Translations under genes and position numbers: made by a program
Notes under the pieces: generated by a model
The model's database searches: none
What the model saw: the letters and a program-made list of their open reading frames with translations, nothing else
Told to the model about the DNA's origin: nothing
Shown: one piece after another, positions 23,411-34,290 of the stretch
How the letters are laid out: each line of letters starts with the position of its first letter
How positions within the stretch are numbered: position 1 is the first letter of the stretch
Assembly (NCBI GenBank): GCA_016648135.1
Contig: JADDOH010000163.1
Span: 186,001-250,000 of the forward strand
Direction of reading: 5' to 3'
Length of the DNA: 64,000 nt
Source: Agrypnia vestita
Lineage: Eukaryota > Arthropoda > Insecta > Trichoptera > Phryganeidae

Positions 23411-24235
23411 AACGCTGTTTTCCCTCATATCAGACTAGCAATTACAGCTCAATTAGAGCTCGATCAGTAGGATAACAATCTCGTTTCCCCACACTAATGT
23501 TATGTTGAGTTACAGCGCATGCGCATTCATTTGTAAACATACCACGTGGTACTGATGCGCGGCGCTATGTCCCCGTGAGCTCGCTCACTCGTGCGCATGG
23601 CAACGTTGCCGCGGCACGTAGAAATGCCGGGCTATGTTGTGCGCGACGTTGCAACGTCACATAGAGAAACAATTTGTCCCCTAATGAATACGTGGCTTCA
23701 AACTGACATTTCGCGCACACAAATCGCTTATTAACGGCGGCTGTCTGAACACATGACACAAATCTGCAGTTTCAAAACGCGCGAATCGCAATCGCGCGAT
23801 TCCCGCGTGTCTGGACGTAGGCTCTGTCTTTATTTTTTCAAATATTTTTTCACATGTTTACATGCTATCGACATCTATGGTCCTTTCCATGACATAATAC
23901 ATATAATTCGCAGTAGGTAATGATACCTCTATATTTTTACATTGGAATATTAAGCACTTTTCTTTTTAATGCATATACAGCATTTTTTAAATTATTTAAC
24001 ATATGCATTAGAATACGCCTGAAAATTATTATTATCTATTTTTAATTCCTTTTATCGACCAGAATATATTCTTTACAATATTTTTATATGCAGGTATGTT
24101 CTGAGAATACAAGTTCTGAGAATTTTGTCCACGTAGGGATTATTGTTAATTAAGATAAATTAATTATAGAAGTCTCCCAGAGACGAAACGTGTATGGAAG
24201 CCTTTATAGGATGACCGAGGAATATAGAAGATCCA

Positions 24236-25170
24236 GAGACCTATTCTTTTATTCACAGCATCTCGCACTAATCACTCGTGTATGGAAAACTTTATACTCG
24301 TCTGTGGTCGCATTTGTTTCCGGACACCTGTTTCCGACACAAGTTCTCGCTGGTATTTCGCTTTCATCTGTGACTTTCGCTAACAATTAAAACAAACTGA
24401 CTTTCCGCGTGCGCCTCTACATATTTTATAACAGGTCGCGTTCCGTAAATTTCTCGCGTATCGAATATGATCTTTTCGCGAATGTTCCCGTATAATCATG
24501 TGCTGTCGATCAACTTTGAGATCTTTCTAGTGCCTGCTAGATTGTTCTAAAGTCTTCGATTGTGTGTACTTTCTATTATATTAGACTCTCGTGAAAATAT
24601 TTGAATAAAATTTTATTATATTGATACGCGCACCTGGGGGATGTAAACGAAATTCCCGTACCTGTGTCTATTTTTCAGAAGCCATTAAACCCGGTCGCAT
24701 TGTAAAATTACCAAGCTTCCCAAAGACGCATATTTTCTGTGAATTTGGCTACCAGGGACTCAACCTAGCAATAAAAAATAAATGGTTGCTCGCTAATGCA
24801 TCCCCACCGCCGCCATAAAGGTATAAAAGCCGTGCGCTTATACTCTCAGCAGGATACACTGTTCGGAAGGCTTCATGTGATGTATACTCCAATGTGAAAT
24901 CTATAAAATAAAATTTTCCTTGTTGCAATCAGTATTTTCATTTTTTTACTATTACGATAAAAAATATCGAGTAATCCTTTGGCAATCTTTTAAATTTTGC
25001 ATATTTAAGCCCGCCATTAAAACACGCGTCGTTGAAGAGGCGTCATTTCCCAAGTCGAATTTGGGGAGGTTTAATGACGATTTCCACGTTCGAGCTGTGA
25101 AACGTTCAAATATATAACGAAGCAAAACGACGCCACACCACGTACGAAACAAAATTGACACGTAGAGTGG
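24236..25170 (+). other. Possible LTR-like promoter region, unresolved
   Basis: GGTATAAAAGCCGTGCGC at 24820 (TATA box), a CTCTCAGCAG initiator-like word about 25 nt on, and ATAAAATAAAATTTTCCTTG as a poly(A) region give an LTR-like order. I could not find matching TG...CA ends or a target duplication, so this stays a suggestion. Confidence 0.3.
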
Positions 25171-25181
25171 AATGTTCTTAA

Positions 25182-27500
25182 CCCTTAATGCCTGTCCATC
25201 CTGGGAAAAACACCTACACTACCCTGTTTTGATCCGTAATTTTGAAATGAAACATAATTTTGATTGTCAATTTTTAATAGAATAATTAACATAATAAGAA
25301 TTAATCAAGTTTGTGGAGACATTCTTGATACATTGCCTTGGTATGCTCGCCACAAAGGAGATTTTTGTATAAGTTGCAGAAAATTTGGTCTTCCGATCTT
25401 TATCTCTGGGGCATGCAACACATCTTTTTTTTGTAACGAGAATAGGATCCTATTCAACTAGTGGCACTTATTTTGCAGTATTCCAAGACTTCCAATAGAG
25501 TTTGGAGATTTGAAGGCAAAGTTGGCCATGTCAAGCGTTCTTCCATTTGAGGTGAAATAAGTCAATGGCAAGTTTTTTCAAAAAATTACGGCGTTTTGGT
25601 ACCATTTTCAAAAGTACATAAGAATTGACGTTACTTTATTTAAAAGGCCATAAAAAATTGACTCCTAGTCTTTGAGATACACTGTATATATGGCATAATT
25701 GGTCCATTAAATCGGCACCACATTTTGTCTTGTTATCTAACTCATTTATTATCTAATCATTTATTATAATTTATTATTATTTGTTATCTAACCATTTCCG
25801 GTAATTTGTTTCTTGCATCAGGATCAGCTGTTGGATGGGAAGCTGACATGACCTCTCTTTTCTGTTTTGATTTTGGTGGGCAATAAGATAAAAGAGTCAG
25901 CTCATTTAAATAGGCTAATTTCTTAACTCCAGAAGTGGAGGTGGAATTTCCCCTTTTATTTTTTCTCAGTGTTCCTACAATAGTCACTTTCTTTAAACAA
26001 CTCCTTTGCTACAAGTATAGATATGAACTAATTATCGCAGGTTAAATTACGATTTGTACTATGAATTGGTTCAGTCAAAGTCATCGTAAAATACTGCACA
26101 GATGAGATTTTTCTAGGAGACTAATCCATGCCCAAATATATGAATGCTGGAATCATGCATGCAGTCTTGGAGTCGCATAGCATCAAAATTTTAATTCCGT
26201 ATTTATCGGGTTTGCTAGGGATATACATTTTAAAAACATATCTGCCTCTATGTCTCTAAATCATCTAAAGTGCAGCAATCCGAAAGGGTATACATTTCTG
26301 TAGATACATTGATAATGTAATTGAAGAGATCTCGAATTGGTGCCGGCCTATCGATTTTTATTTATTCTTCTCTTGTGGAACGATCATCTTAGCGTAAAGA
26401 GTTCGTCAGAAATTCAAACCTTCCTCGTTTTATGGTTCCACGAAAATAACCAACACCAGAGTTTTTAACAAATAATCCATTTGTGGTGATTCATATTTGG
26501 CACTCCCGTAAGTATAGACCAAATAATGCCTTGTTTCCTACCACATTTGCCTCCTTGGCAAATGAAGGACGCGCTGTAGTAGTTGATCTCGAAGCTTCCT
26601 GATTTTCTCCTTTCTCGTTCGGTATTACTCAGTCCCGCTAATACTTTCCCGTTGCCTGCTGACTTCGATATTGGTATACGCGACTATTGCTTCCAACCTC
26701 TCATGGAAGAAGAAAAAATCCCAAGCTTCCTCCTCTGTAGTTATTTCGCGGGCTGGTCCAGGAGGTTGAAGAATTATATTTCTCCGAGGTGTTCTTGACC
26801 TTGTGGTATTATACCGGTCCATTTGTGCACGTCTTTATCCCTCAGATTTCTAGCAACATTCATAACACGGAAAAAAAATCACCTGAGGCCAAATTAGAAA
26901 GTGGTATTTCATACTCTAAGGAAAACTCATCGGTGTCATCTGTACATTTTGCGCGAAAATCGGCGATTATAACATCCTCTTCATCGTCACTTTCATCGTA
27001 TCCGCGATATCTTGTTCCTCTTCATCGTCAGAGTCGTTTTCGTACAACTATCTAGTGATCTGGCTCTTCATCCGTATTTTTAAAATCTTGTTAGATCTAA
27101 CCTAAAACAATACAGATAGAAAATATACATACAGATAGTAAACCCCAAAGTAATAATACAACTAACACATGTAAAACAACTGTTATATTTCTTTTTACAA
27201 ACACATTAATACTTTTTTTATAATAGACTATTTGTTTACATAACTCACCAATAATAAATATTACATATACATTTAAGAATTCACCATATTAAACTAAAAG
27301 TACTATGGGGTCTGACGAACCCACAAACCGCAATATCTCCGTCCACACTGCTATAACACCTGTCGGTGATTGATGCAATGGCGGCCGACAATGCTATTTT
27401 AGATTACCTAAAAGCTCGGGATCGTTCGTTTTATGGTTATAAAGATTTTTACAAAAATTAATTCGCTGGAGCTTGCTGGACCCCGGGTAGGGTTTAAGGG
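25182..27500 (-). mobile_element. piggyBac-type transposon, 2.3 kb, flanked by TTAA
   Basis: TTAA (25178-25181) then CCCTTAATGCCTG at the left; GGTTTAAGGG then TTAA (27501-27504) at the right. CCC-starting ends next to TTAA are the piggyBac hallmark. The transposase remnant lies on the minus strand. Confidence 0.88.
25290..27060 (-). pseudogene. piggyBac-like transposase, degenerate
   Basis: Reading right to left on the minus strand: acidic N-terminus; TEEEAWDFFFFHERLEAIVA and YTNIEVSRQR (26640-26740); KRGRFEFLTNSLR and DDRSTREE (26380-26430); IDRPAPIRDLFNY (about 26320); KPDKYGIK-like NPINTELKF (about 26200); TIVGTLRKNKRG (25950-25987); and a C-terminal Cys-rich end CVACPRDKDRKTKFFC (about 25390-25430) with a further C/H set. 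Order and spacing follow the family. Many frame changes and stops; no activity expected. Confidence 0.85.
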
Positions 27501-27599
27501 TTAAATAAGTCACGTAAAATTAATACAAGAGCATAAAAAATACGATTTATATATTTTTAACGTGTTAAATGTCGCAGACCACCTTTTTATAGAAAAGAT

Positions 27600-28233
27600 T
27601 TTTCAGGTTCGAGAATAATATTCATAACTTCAGTTGAATAAGTGGTCGCGACCCCCAGGGGAATTGCCAGGTGTTACACGGGGGGTTGCGATCGCAAGCC
27701 AGTTAAAAGTAAAAAGCAAGGCTTGTATGGTAAAGTTATAATACATGAAAGGAAAACATATAAAAAAGTAACTAACTAATTCAAATAATAATACATACCA
27801 TAAAAATACTACAATGAATACACATACACATAAATATATAATCAATTTCTAAAATACTAAAACAATAAAAATATCTAAAAATAATTTATGCGTGTAGGAA
27901 ATGCTTTAAGTCTCGTTATAATGCAGCTCGTTACGGCTATGGAAACCTATATCTGTATGAAGCCGATCGATAAATTGTCCACTCGTGGTTGTATATTTGA
28001 GACGTTAACAATCAAATCATTTTCTTTTTCATTTTCATCGGAAATATCTGCGGACATGGTGAGGTCCGCAAATATTTTCGACAGGTTATACAAAGCACTT
28101 AATTTTTAGATCAGTAGGTAGGTCGTCTCGATTGAAATAAAATTAAATACATCGTTTTATAATGGACCTGGGGGTTGCCAGAATTTTTTTACTGATAGGG
28201 GTGTCACGGATTCAAAAAGATTGAAAAACGCCG
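27600..28233. mobile_element. hAT-like non-autonomous element, uncertain limits
   Basis: The right end read inwards on the minus strand is CGGCGTTTTTCAATCTTTTT followed by a GTGACACCCC block, the usual look of hAT ends; GTGGTCGCGACCCCCAGGGG at 27636 is similar in kind. An 8-bp target repeat was not found. Confidence 0.4.
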
Positions 28234-28241
28234 AGTTAAAT

Positions 28242-29340
28242 AAATAAAATTAAAAATGAAATCTTGCTGACAGAGAAGAATCTTCCACTTGACAAATGGG
28301 GATTACGATGCCGAGAGATGAATAGACGGAGTGGAAGTAGAATATCTTAAGCACTTTATCAATTCTAGCTTTCTTACAAAGTTTATTTACTTAAAGTTTA
28401 TTTATTTAAATTAACTATTAAAAAAATATATATGATATAAGTATTAAAAATTATAATTAAATATGTATAAATATTAAATATACATTACAGTAGCAATATG
28501 CTACTGTGGTATCAAATTATTATTTTCTCTATGAATATTGATATATGGAAATTTTTGTGTGAACATTTTCGACATAATTTAATTTAATTAATGTGAATTA
28601 ATTTTTTTCATTTCATTACCCATAAATCGGCGGACAAAGGACAAAAGTCATGTAATTGCTTGATACACACACACATAATACATATAAATATAGAATAATA
28701 TGTGGCAAGCCTTTTGGCCACTACCGACCTCGCTAGATATATTGAAATATCTGTTCTGAGTTAGGTAGTATTTTTATCATTTACCACCTTAGATCGATAT
28801 TTAATATTTACTTTGAAAAAAAGTAGTACACACAGTAAAAATCAAGAGTAAAATATATTAAAAATACAAAAGTATACCTAATGTGAGATTTAATTTAGAT
28901 ATAAATTAATTTGAATGTTTAGTATTCTAGATAAGCTCTGCTACAACTTGTTTATATTTTTGGATCTTGGTTCGATCCTGAAAATATCAGTTTACTGCGC
29001 AGCAGTCCTTGACGGGTTTAATTTCGCCATCAAATTTTATATCAAATAAGAGAGGTTCCGTATTATCAATAGCCCAAAGGCACCATGTGCCTTTAAGTTT
29101 TGTATGTACAATATTATATTTGGATATGTAATATATATATATGATATGATATTTCGGCTTAGGTACTAAGCAAACAAGTATCAAATATTATCAGACAGTT
29201 TGATAATGGCCTGGTAAGCCGAAACAGCTGTCATATTTAAAATAACGCTTTACGCAAACTCGCACAACGTGATAATAATGTTTTTTTAAATTAAATTTAA
29301 TTTAAATTTCATTAAAAACAAACTTGGAGCTCTACAAACT
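28242..29340. other. No recognised feature
   Basis: AT-rich; the minus frame near 29000-29180 has no features of a gene. Confidence 0.45.
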
Positions 29341-29607
29341 AAACACAAAAACCACAAATGACGGAACGACTCGAGCAGCGATATTGCATTAAATTTTGTG
29401 AAAAGCTTATCGGTGGCCGAGGGGAAACCATTCGCAGGATTCAGCAAGCCTCGGGGATGACGCTGCGCTGTGTGCATCTCACGGGTAGAGGAGCGATGAC
29501 ACCGCTTCAAGGATGGCCGCGCAGGAGTGAATAGCGAACCGCGTCCCGATAGGCCCTCGTCCTCATCGAGCCAAAGCAATAATGTGATTGACCAAGTGCG
29601 GACTTAA

Positions 29608-30384
29608 AGCGTCTGATACACATGCTTCTTTAGTGGCACGTGAGCATGCGCAGTATCGACTTTGACAGTGGCATGCTTATTAGTGGCATGTGTGTACGCA
29701 CATTGCTAGAAATGAGCATGCCACCTAGTGGCATGCTCAAAAATCAACCGCCGGTTGATTTATAAGCATGCCACTGTCATTCACCATAGAGAAGGGGTAT
29801 CTTTGGAGCATGTGTGAACAGACTTGCTTATTTATGAGCATGCTTATGTCATTCGCGGGCTTCGCGGCTAGTATTATCAATGCGATCTTCTCAGTCCGCG
29901 ACGGATGAAACAAATATGGCGCGTTGGGGAGATGATAAAACATTACTTTTCGTGACTTATTATAAGAATCACGAATGTCTGTGGAATACTCGGTCACCGT
30001 TGTGTAAAAATAATATAGTGAGAAATAATGTTTACGAAACTTTATTAATAGGCATGAATGATTCAAATCTTACAATAAAAATTATATAAACTAAAATCAA
30101 AAATGTGCGGTTGGAAACTCGGGAACTTTTTTGATTTATTGGTTCACTTGAATTTTCTATTTCAGTTTGCAAAGTTTCCATTTTGAACAAGACCGTCTCT
30201 ATTCTATGACAAGAGCATGCCACTAATAAGCATGTGTGTTTGATTGTTAGCTTTGGACATGCTTATTTATGAGCATGCCACTAATAAGCATGCCAGTAAT
30301 GAGCAAGTGTGTACAGTTGTTAGGGCATGCTTATTAATGGCATGCTCATTAGCATGCCAGTAAAGAAGCATGTGTATCTGTACC
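29608..30384 (+). mobile_element. MADF-carrying DNA element, copy 1 (777 bp)
   Basis: Ends are imperfect inverted repeats: AGCGTCTGATACACATGCTT and GCATGTGTATCTGTACC, sharing GATACACATGCTTCTTTA. Flanks are TTAA (left) and TTTA (right), compatible with a TTWA or 3-bp TTA duplication. The outer 250 bp on each side are crowded with GCATGC words in both orientations (for example GCATGCCACTAATAAGCATG). The centre carries a MADF-type reading frame. A second copy, inverted relative to this one, lies at 59687-60418. Confidence 0.85.
29880..30089 (+). pseudogene. MADF-domain fragment inside the element, copy 1
   Basis: Codes ARWGDDKTLLFVTYYKNHEC, LWNTRSPLCKNNIVRNNVYE and TLLIGMNDSNLTIK: the first two thirds of a MADF domain (aliphatic helix, H/E-C-LWN, then K..R...Y). 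Compared with the other copy it has one extra A near 30085, which adds a stop. No BESS or other domain follows. MADF domains are DNA-binding; here the fragment has probably been carried along by the element. Confidence 0.7.
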
Positions 30385-30732
30385 TTTAGTCATGGAGGTA
30401 TCACAGTCCGAGAACTTGCGAACGAATTGGGGGTATCATATGGATGTCTAGGCTTGAAAAGAGTGTCGAACGAGCCGACACGCGGGCAGCGACAAATTGG
30501 TAGCTCTATCGTAATAATGCAGGCTTTTTTGGCTAAGCACAGCATTCTACTCTCTCGACATGGCTCCATATGAATTTTGACTATTTCCCATGTTGAAAAT
30601 GCCGCTGAAAGGGAATCAGTTTAAATCGAGAGAAGATTATGTACGGGACAAGAGTAAACAAAGTGTGTATAAATAAATGTGTTTCTACCGACCAAATGTT
30701 CGATTTTTTGAACTCAGTGGTATATTTCTTTA

Positions 30733-31160
30733 ATTAAGATAAATCATAGAGACGAATCTATTTTATATAGGAAACGGGTATTGAAGACTTTATAGGGGGG
30801 CCCAGGGTTAATGACCTATATGAGCTGACTTAAGTGATTACTTTACACAATGCAGCGTTAATCAATTCCACAGTAAGAACATCCACAAATTTTTCAAATT
30901 TTTTAAAGTTGTTTAAAGCTGTATTCTTTCAAATATTTGAAGAATCTTTGCTAGAGACATCCATGGTGCTTCCCATGACACAGTATACATAGATTTTGCA
31001 ACTAGTAAATTCACTTCTATATTTTTAAAGCATATTAAGCAATATTATTTTTAATGTATGATATTCTTCCGAACACATACACTACAATATGCCTGAAAAT
31101 TATTATTTTCAATTTAATTACTCCTTTTATATATCAGTATAAAATTTAACTATAATTGTA
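30733..31160 (+). mobile_element. Dispersed repeat (GTCTCACAGAGACGAAGC family)
   Basis: TTAATTAAGATAAATCATAG, GAGACGAATC, GCCCAGGGTTAATGACC, ACTTAAGTGATTACTTTACA and CATCCATGGTGCTTCCCATG follow the same order as in 21060-24235 and 53250-53735. Confidence 0.7.
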
Positions 31161-31650
31161 TATATAATTATATACATTTTATATAAAAGTGTCTTTAGTT
31201 TTCATTCAAATTCATGCAGTATTACTTAACAGTTTGAGTTAAAAAACATAACTATAGGTACATAAGTATTTTTTTTCGATTTAGAGTGTAGATAACCGTT
31301 GTATTTCGATTTTCCAATATAATTTGTAGTCTCCACGGCGTCTACGTAATATCGAAATAAATCAAGCTTGTTGAAGAAAATACCACCGGCATACAAAAAT
31401 GCTTCCAGGCCAACTACATATATTGCGTTTTAATATCATTCATATAAATTTATGAAATATGTAATATCAAACGTGTGTATTACTTATGTTTTTTATAATT
31501 ATTGTGTTTTAAATGACAATAATGTCCAAAAACATATTTTAAATATTACCCACGTTTTTTTAAATAAAGATAATTTTAATAAGAATAAAAAATAAATAAG
31601 AATACTAAAAATAAAAGAAATGCAATGTCACTCGTGAAAATTCTCAATAT
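31161..31650. other. No recognised feature
   Basis: AT-rich spacer between a dispersed repeat and a solo LTR. Confidence 0.45.
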
Positions 31651-32194
31651 TGTAACGAAATGCTAAAAATGATTTACGCGCTGTCCAAATCCCTGGTAAT
31701 ACATCATCTACAACTATCTATAACCTTTGCGAAACGTCTAGAAACGACTGGAACGAGAAGCGACGAGAACCTTCTCCTAAACACTAGAATAATCTAGAAT
31801 GTTCGTCAATACCAGTATTTGGGTATAAATACGGAACTACGCCTCGGCGCAAGTGTGTCGTGTTTTGACAGTTCGTTTGGTGCGAAGTCGACCGCGAGCC
31901 GCGAGGCGACGGCCAGGGTTGCCAGGCGTGAGATAATTGAAGCGATAAATAAAGCAAAATAATCGAGCGAAGTGCCTGACCGGCGAAGTAAACTAGTGCG
32001 ACCTCTATATGCGAGAATTTAATATTCTACGAGCAATAAACACGTGTTACCCAGTAGTAATAAAGTGTTCGTTCAATTTAAAGAATAGAGTTGAATTTAA
32101 TTTGTGTTAAGTGACTTTGTCAATTAAATAATTAATTAATATATCGCTAATTAATTGCCACTTTTTTCATTTGCCTCCCACAGTCTCCGTGACA
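31651..32194 (+). mobile_element. Solo LTR, copy 1 (544 bp)
   Basis: Begins TGTAACGAAATGC and ends CACAGTCTCCGTGACA. Contains GGGTATAAATACGG (TATA box, 31820) and, farther on, AATAAACACG and AATAAAGTG poly(A)-type signals. Ends correspond to those of 42466-43032. The flanks (ATAT / GTAT) are at best an imperfect 4-bp duplication. No internal coding region follows. Confidence 0.7.
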
Positions 32195-32960
32195 GTATCA
32201 ATAAAAAGTAAAAAACACCAAAATATTTCGTATACTTTACCTCTTTGGCGTACATAAAAAACCACGTGCTGTGATGTATATCTTGCATTGGAGCATATTT
32301 GGACAGAACATGCAAGCGCATGCGCATTCTGTCTGGATATATTCCTACTCAAAGTATACAACACAAGCTAGGGTTTTCATCAACGACATTTCTCTATAAA
32401 GTGATAAAAAAATTTGCTTGTATAAAAAAGAGAATATAAAATAGTAAGCACATAATTTAATTACCTTATTAACACGTTATGAATTTCATCACAATTAAAT
32501 AACAAAAAATACATCATCCAATATAAAATAAACAAAAATAACAGCGCCCCAGCGAAGCCCGAATAACAGCGGTTTGTTAAAAACGGCACCAATTTTCATA
32601 ATACTATTTTCATACGATTTAAAGTCGTTACATAAAAAAAGCTATTTATTGACTAGGAAAACGGCCATCTTTGATTTTGATTGGCGAGGCGTGAGACTTC
32701 ATGGTATGAAAATATTCCGTAGATTGGGACGTACCTACGTGGTACGTAAATATATAAACATGAGCCTGATTTCTGTTCACATTTTGAGATGTTGGCAAGC
32801 TTATCACGGAAACCATCATACGTTTTAATTGAGGGAGAGAAAATGTATTACATTTTAATTATACGGGAGCCACGTGCACCGCCGTATAGCGCTAGCTCGC
32901 GCCTACTCCTTTTATTCATCTCATAATCATCGCGGGTGTAGGTACTGCTGTTATTGTATT
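32195..32960. other. No recognised gene
   Basis: Mixed composition; GCGCCCCAGCGAAGCCCG at 32545 resembles the GC-rich word near Helitron-like 3' ends, but no hairpin plus CTRR was seen. Confidence 0.4.
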
Positions 32961-32964
32961 TCTT

Positions 32965-33552
32965 CAGAAACTAGCCACTGCTAGGGTTGACTGCCCAGCA
33001 TTGCTGCAACGCATCTCCCATCAACGCAGTACCCGGAAGGTCTTCTAGATCGGTCGACACCTTGAGCCTTTCACATTGTAATACCAACTCCCGGCTTAAC
33101 TCTTATATATCGCTCGTCTAATTTGTTCAACACTAAATTCATCGACTTGGATCTCTTGAATTCATCAAACTATGATCTCTTGGATATTCATCTCGGTCAC
33201 AAATCTTTTTTTTTTAATACAGCTTCTTCCTTTTATCCGAGTATATGCAGATGTTATGCTTACATATCTTTTCGCTTTTTTTCTTACATTTTCCTCTTTT
33301 TACAAATTATATCAGTCCTTTCCACCTTATTCCTGATTCCCCTTTGATTATTTGACTATTTTGGTTCGTTCTTAACTTAAACCTTTAATTTTTTATATGT
33401 TGTTAAGTTTTTATTGTTAAATATTAATACATAACTTGTTATTTCTGTGGAAACATGTAGGATAGTCTCTGTACTATGTGTGTATGTACTATTCATGTGT
33501 AAGATGATTTTTATTTATACTTAAATTTCCCGTAAATAAATAAATAAATATC
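32965..33552 (+). pseudogene. LINE C-terminus and 3' UTR, copy 1
   Basis: GACTGCCCAGCATTGCTGCA codes DCPALLQRIS, typical of the end of jockey-type LINE polyproteins, followed by broken frames and FIDLDLLNSSNYDLLDIHL. The 3' UTR ends in CCCGTAAATAAATAAATAAA. The same 3' end recurs at 40445-41560. Confidence 0.7.
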
Positions 33553-34024
33553 TTACTTGTAGTTGCTTTTTGGTGTAGTGATTATAACTCTCTATGTTTG
33601 AAACACGTATTTCATTTGTATTTAAATCTGTACCATTTGTATCGCATTTGTATTTAAAAAAAAACTTAATGCATTATCCGCCTGTCTGGGGCAGTCAGTA
33701 GGTACGGTATACCGAAGCGTAAATTTTACGATTTTTGGAGAAATGAACATAAATACATCTAAACCACAGAGTATGAAATATGAATAGAGATAATTTAAAT
33801 TAGGAGAAGGGAATGGGTCAAAGCGGAAGACAATATCTGTGTCTATGTCTATGACATATTTATATTGCAGTCAAACTTTTTATTTTTGCATAATTAAATC
33901 CCCGTGTAAATAAGACGTATTTTTTACAATAGACGTATTTCAAAGAAAATTGTTTCAAGCCTAAAAGTATTTTACTTCTTGAAATAAAGTGCATCTTATT
34001 TATTAAGTCATTATACTTCTGAAA
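33553..34024. other. No recognised feature
   Basis: AT-rich, no supported frames. Confidence 0.45.
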
Positions 34025-34290
34025 AGTTTTTTTTTTAACTTTTCATAATTATTAATTAATATAAATTATAGATGTCTCACAGAGACGAAGCTATTTTTAT
34101 CGGAAAACAAGTATCTCAGTGTATATTGAACGTTCGCAGTGCTTACGACTTACGACCTGTCTTGGCTGGCTTAAGTGATTGATCACTTTACACAGTGCAA
34201 CATTCACCAATTTCATCCAACAACAACCAGACATCTATCAAATTTTTCATAATTTTTAAAAATAAATTTGAAGTAGATATTTTTTTAAAC
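34025..34290 (+). mobile_element. Dispersed repeat (GTCTCACAGAGACGAAGC family), partial
   Basis: GATGTCTCACAGAGACGAAG at 34071, GGCTGGCTTAAGTGATTGAT, ACTTTACACAGTGCAACATT and CACCAATTTCATCC match the family in order. Confidence 0.7.

Larger units (their letters stand above)
21182..23822 (+). mobile_element. Composite of two decayed PIF/Harbinger-like transposons
   Basis: About 115 bp at the left (TTCAGACACAGCGGGAA, GTTAATAAGCGATTTGTG) recur inverted at the right (GTCTGGACG end; CACAAATCGCTTATTAAC). Between them lie one nearly full transposase remnant, an antisense MADF/BESS-type exon and the N-terminal part of a second transposase in the same direction. The clean 3-bp target repeat expected for Harbinger was not found. 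Confidence 0.65.
21060..24235 (+). mobile_element. Older dispersed repeat (GTCTCACAGAGACGAAGC family), interrupted by Harbinger DNA
   Basis: GGGTGGCCCAGGGGTAATGA and GGCTTAAGTGATACGTTACA at 21070-21145 match the same family at 30800-30870; the continuation (CATCTATGGTCCTTTCCATG, CGCCTGAAAATTATTATT) resumes only at about 23823. The split shows the Harbinger-like segment landed inside it. A further outer end with AGTCTCCCAGAGACGAAACG lies at 24170. Confidence 0.65.
29358..30680 (+). pseudogene. Mariner transposase, split by an inserted element and internally deleted
   Basis: ATG at 29358 gives MTERLEQRYCIKFCEKLIG and ETIRRIQQASG (the first HTH of Mos1/irritans-type mariners); then, after frame changes, HRFKDGRAGVNSEPRPDRPS and NNVIDQVRT up to 29607. 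The gene resumes after the insertion (30385) with LVME, ITVRELANELGVSYG (second HTH), then jumps by deletion to IVIMQAFLAKHSI, MAPYEF and MLKMPLKGN, the last catalytic block. The middle of the catalytic core is lost. The N-terminal half shows that the element at 29608-30384 sits inside this gene. Confidence 0.85.

Noticed and set aside
29286..29579. 97-codon minus-strand frame
   Set aside because: It is antisense to the N-terminal part of the mariner transposase.
29880..30089. MADF frame as a host gene
   Set aside because: It sits inside a repeat with terminal inverted ends, a second inverted copy exists, and it lacks the end of the domain.
32167..32364. 65-codon frame at the solo LTR edge
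   Set aside because: Straddles the LTR end; no coding features.
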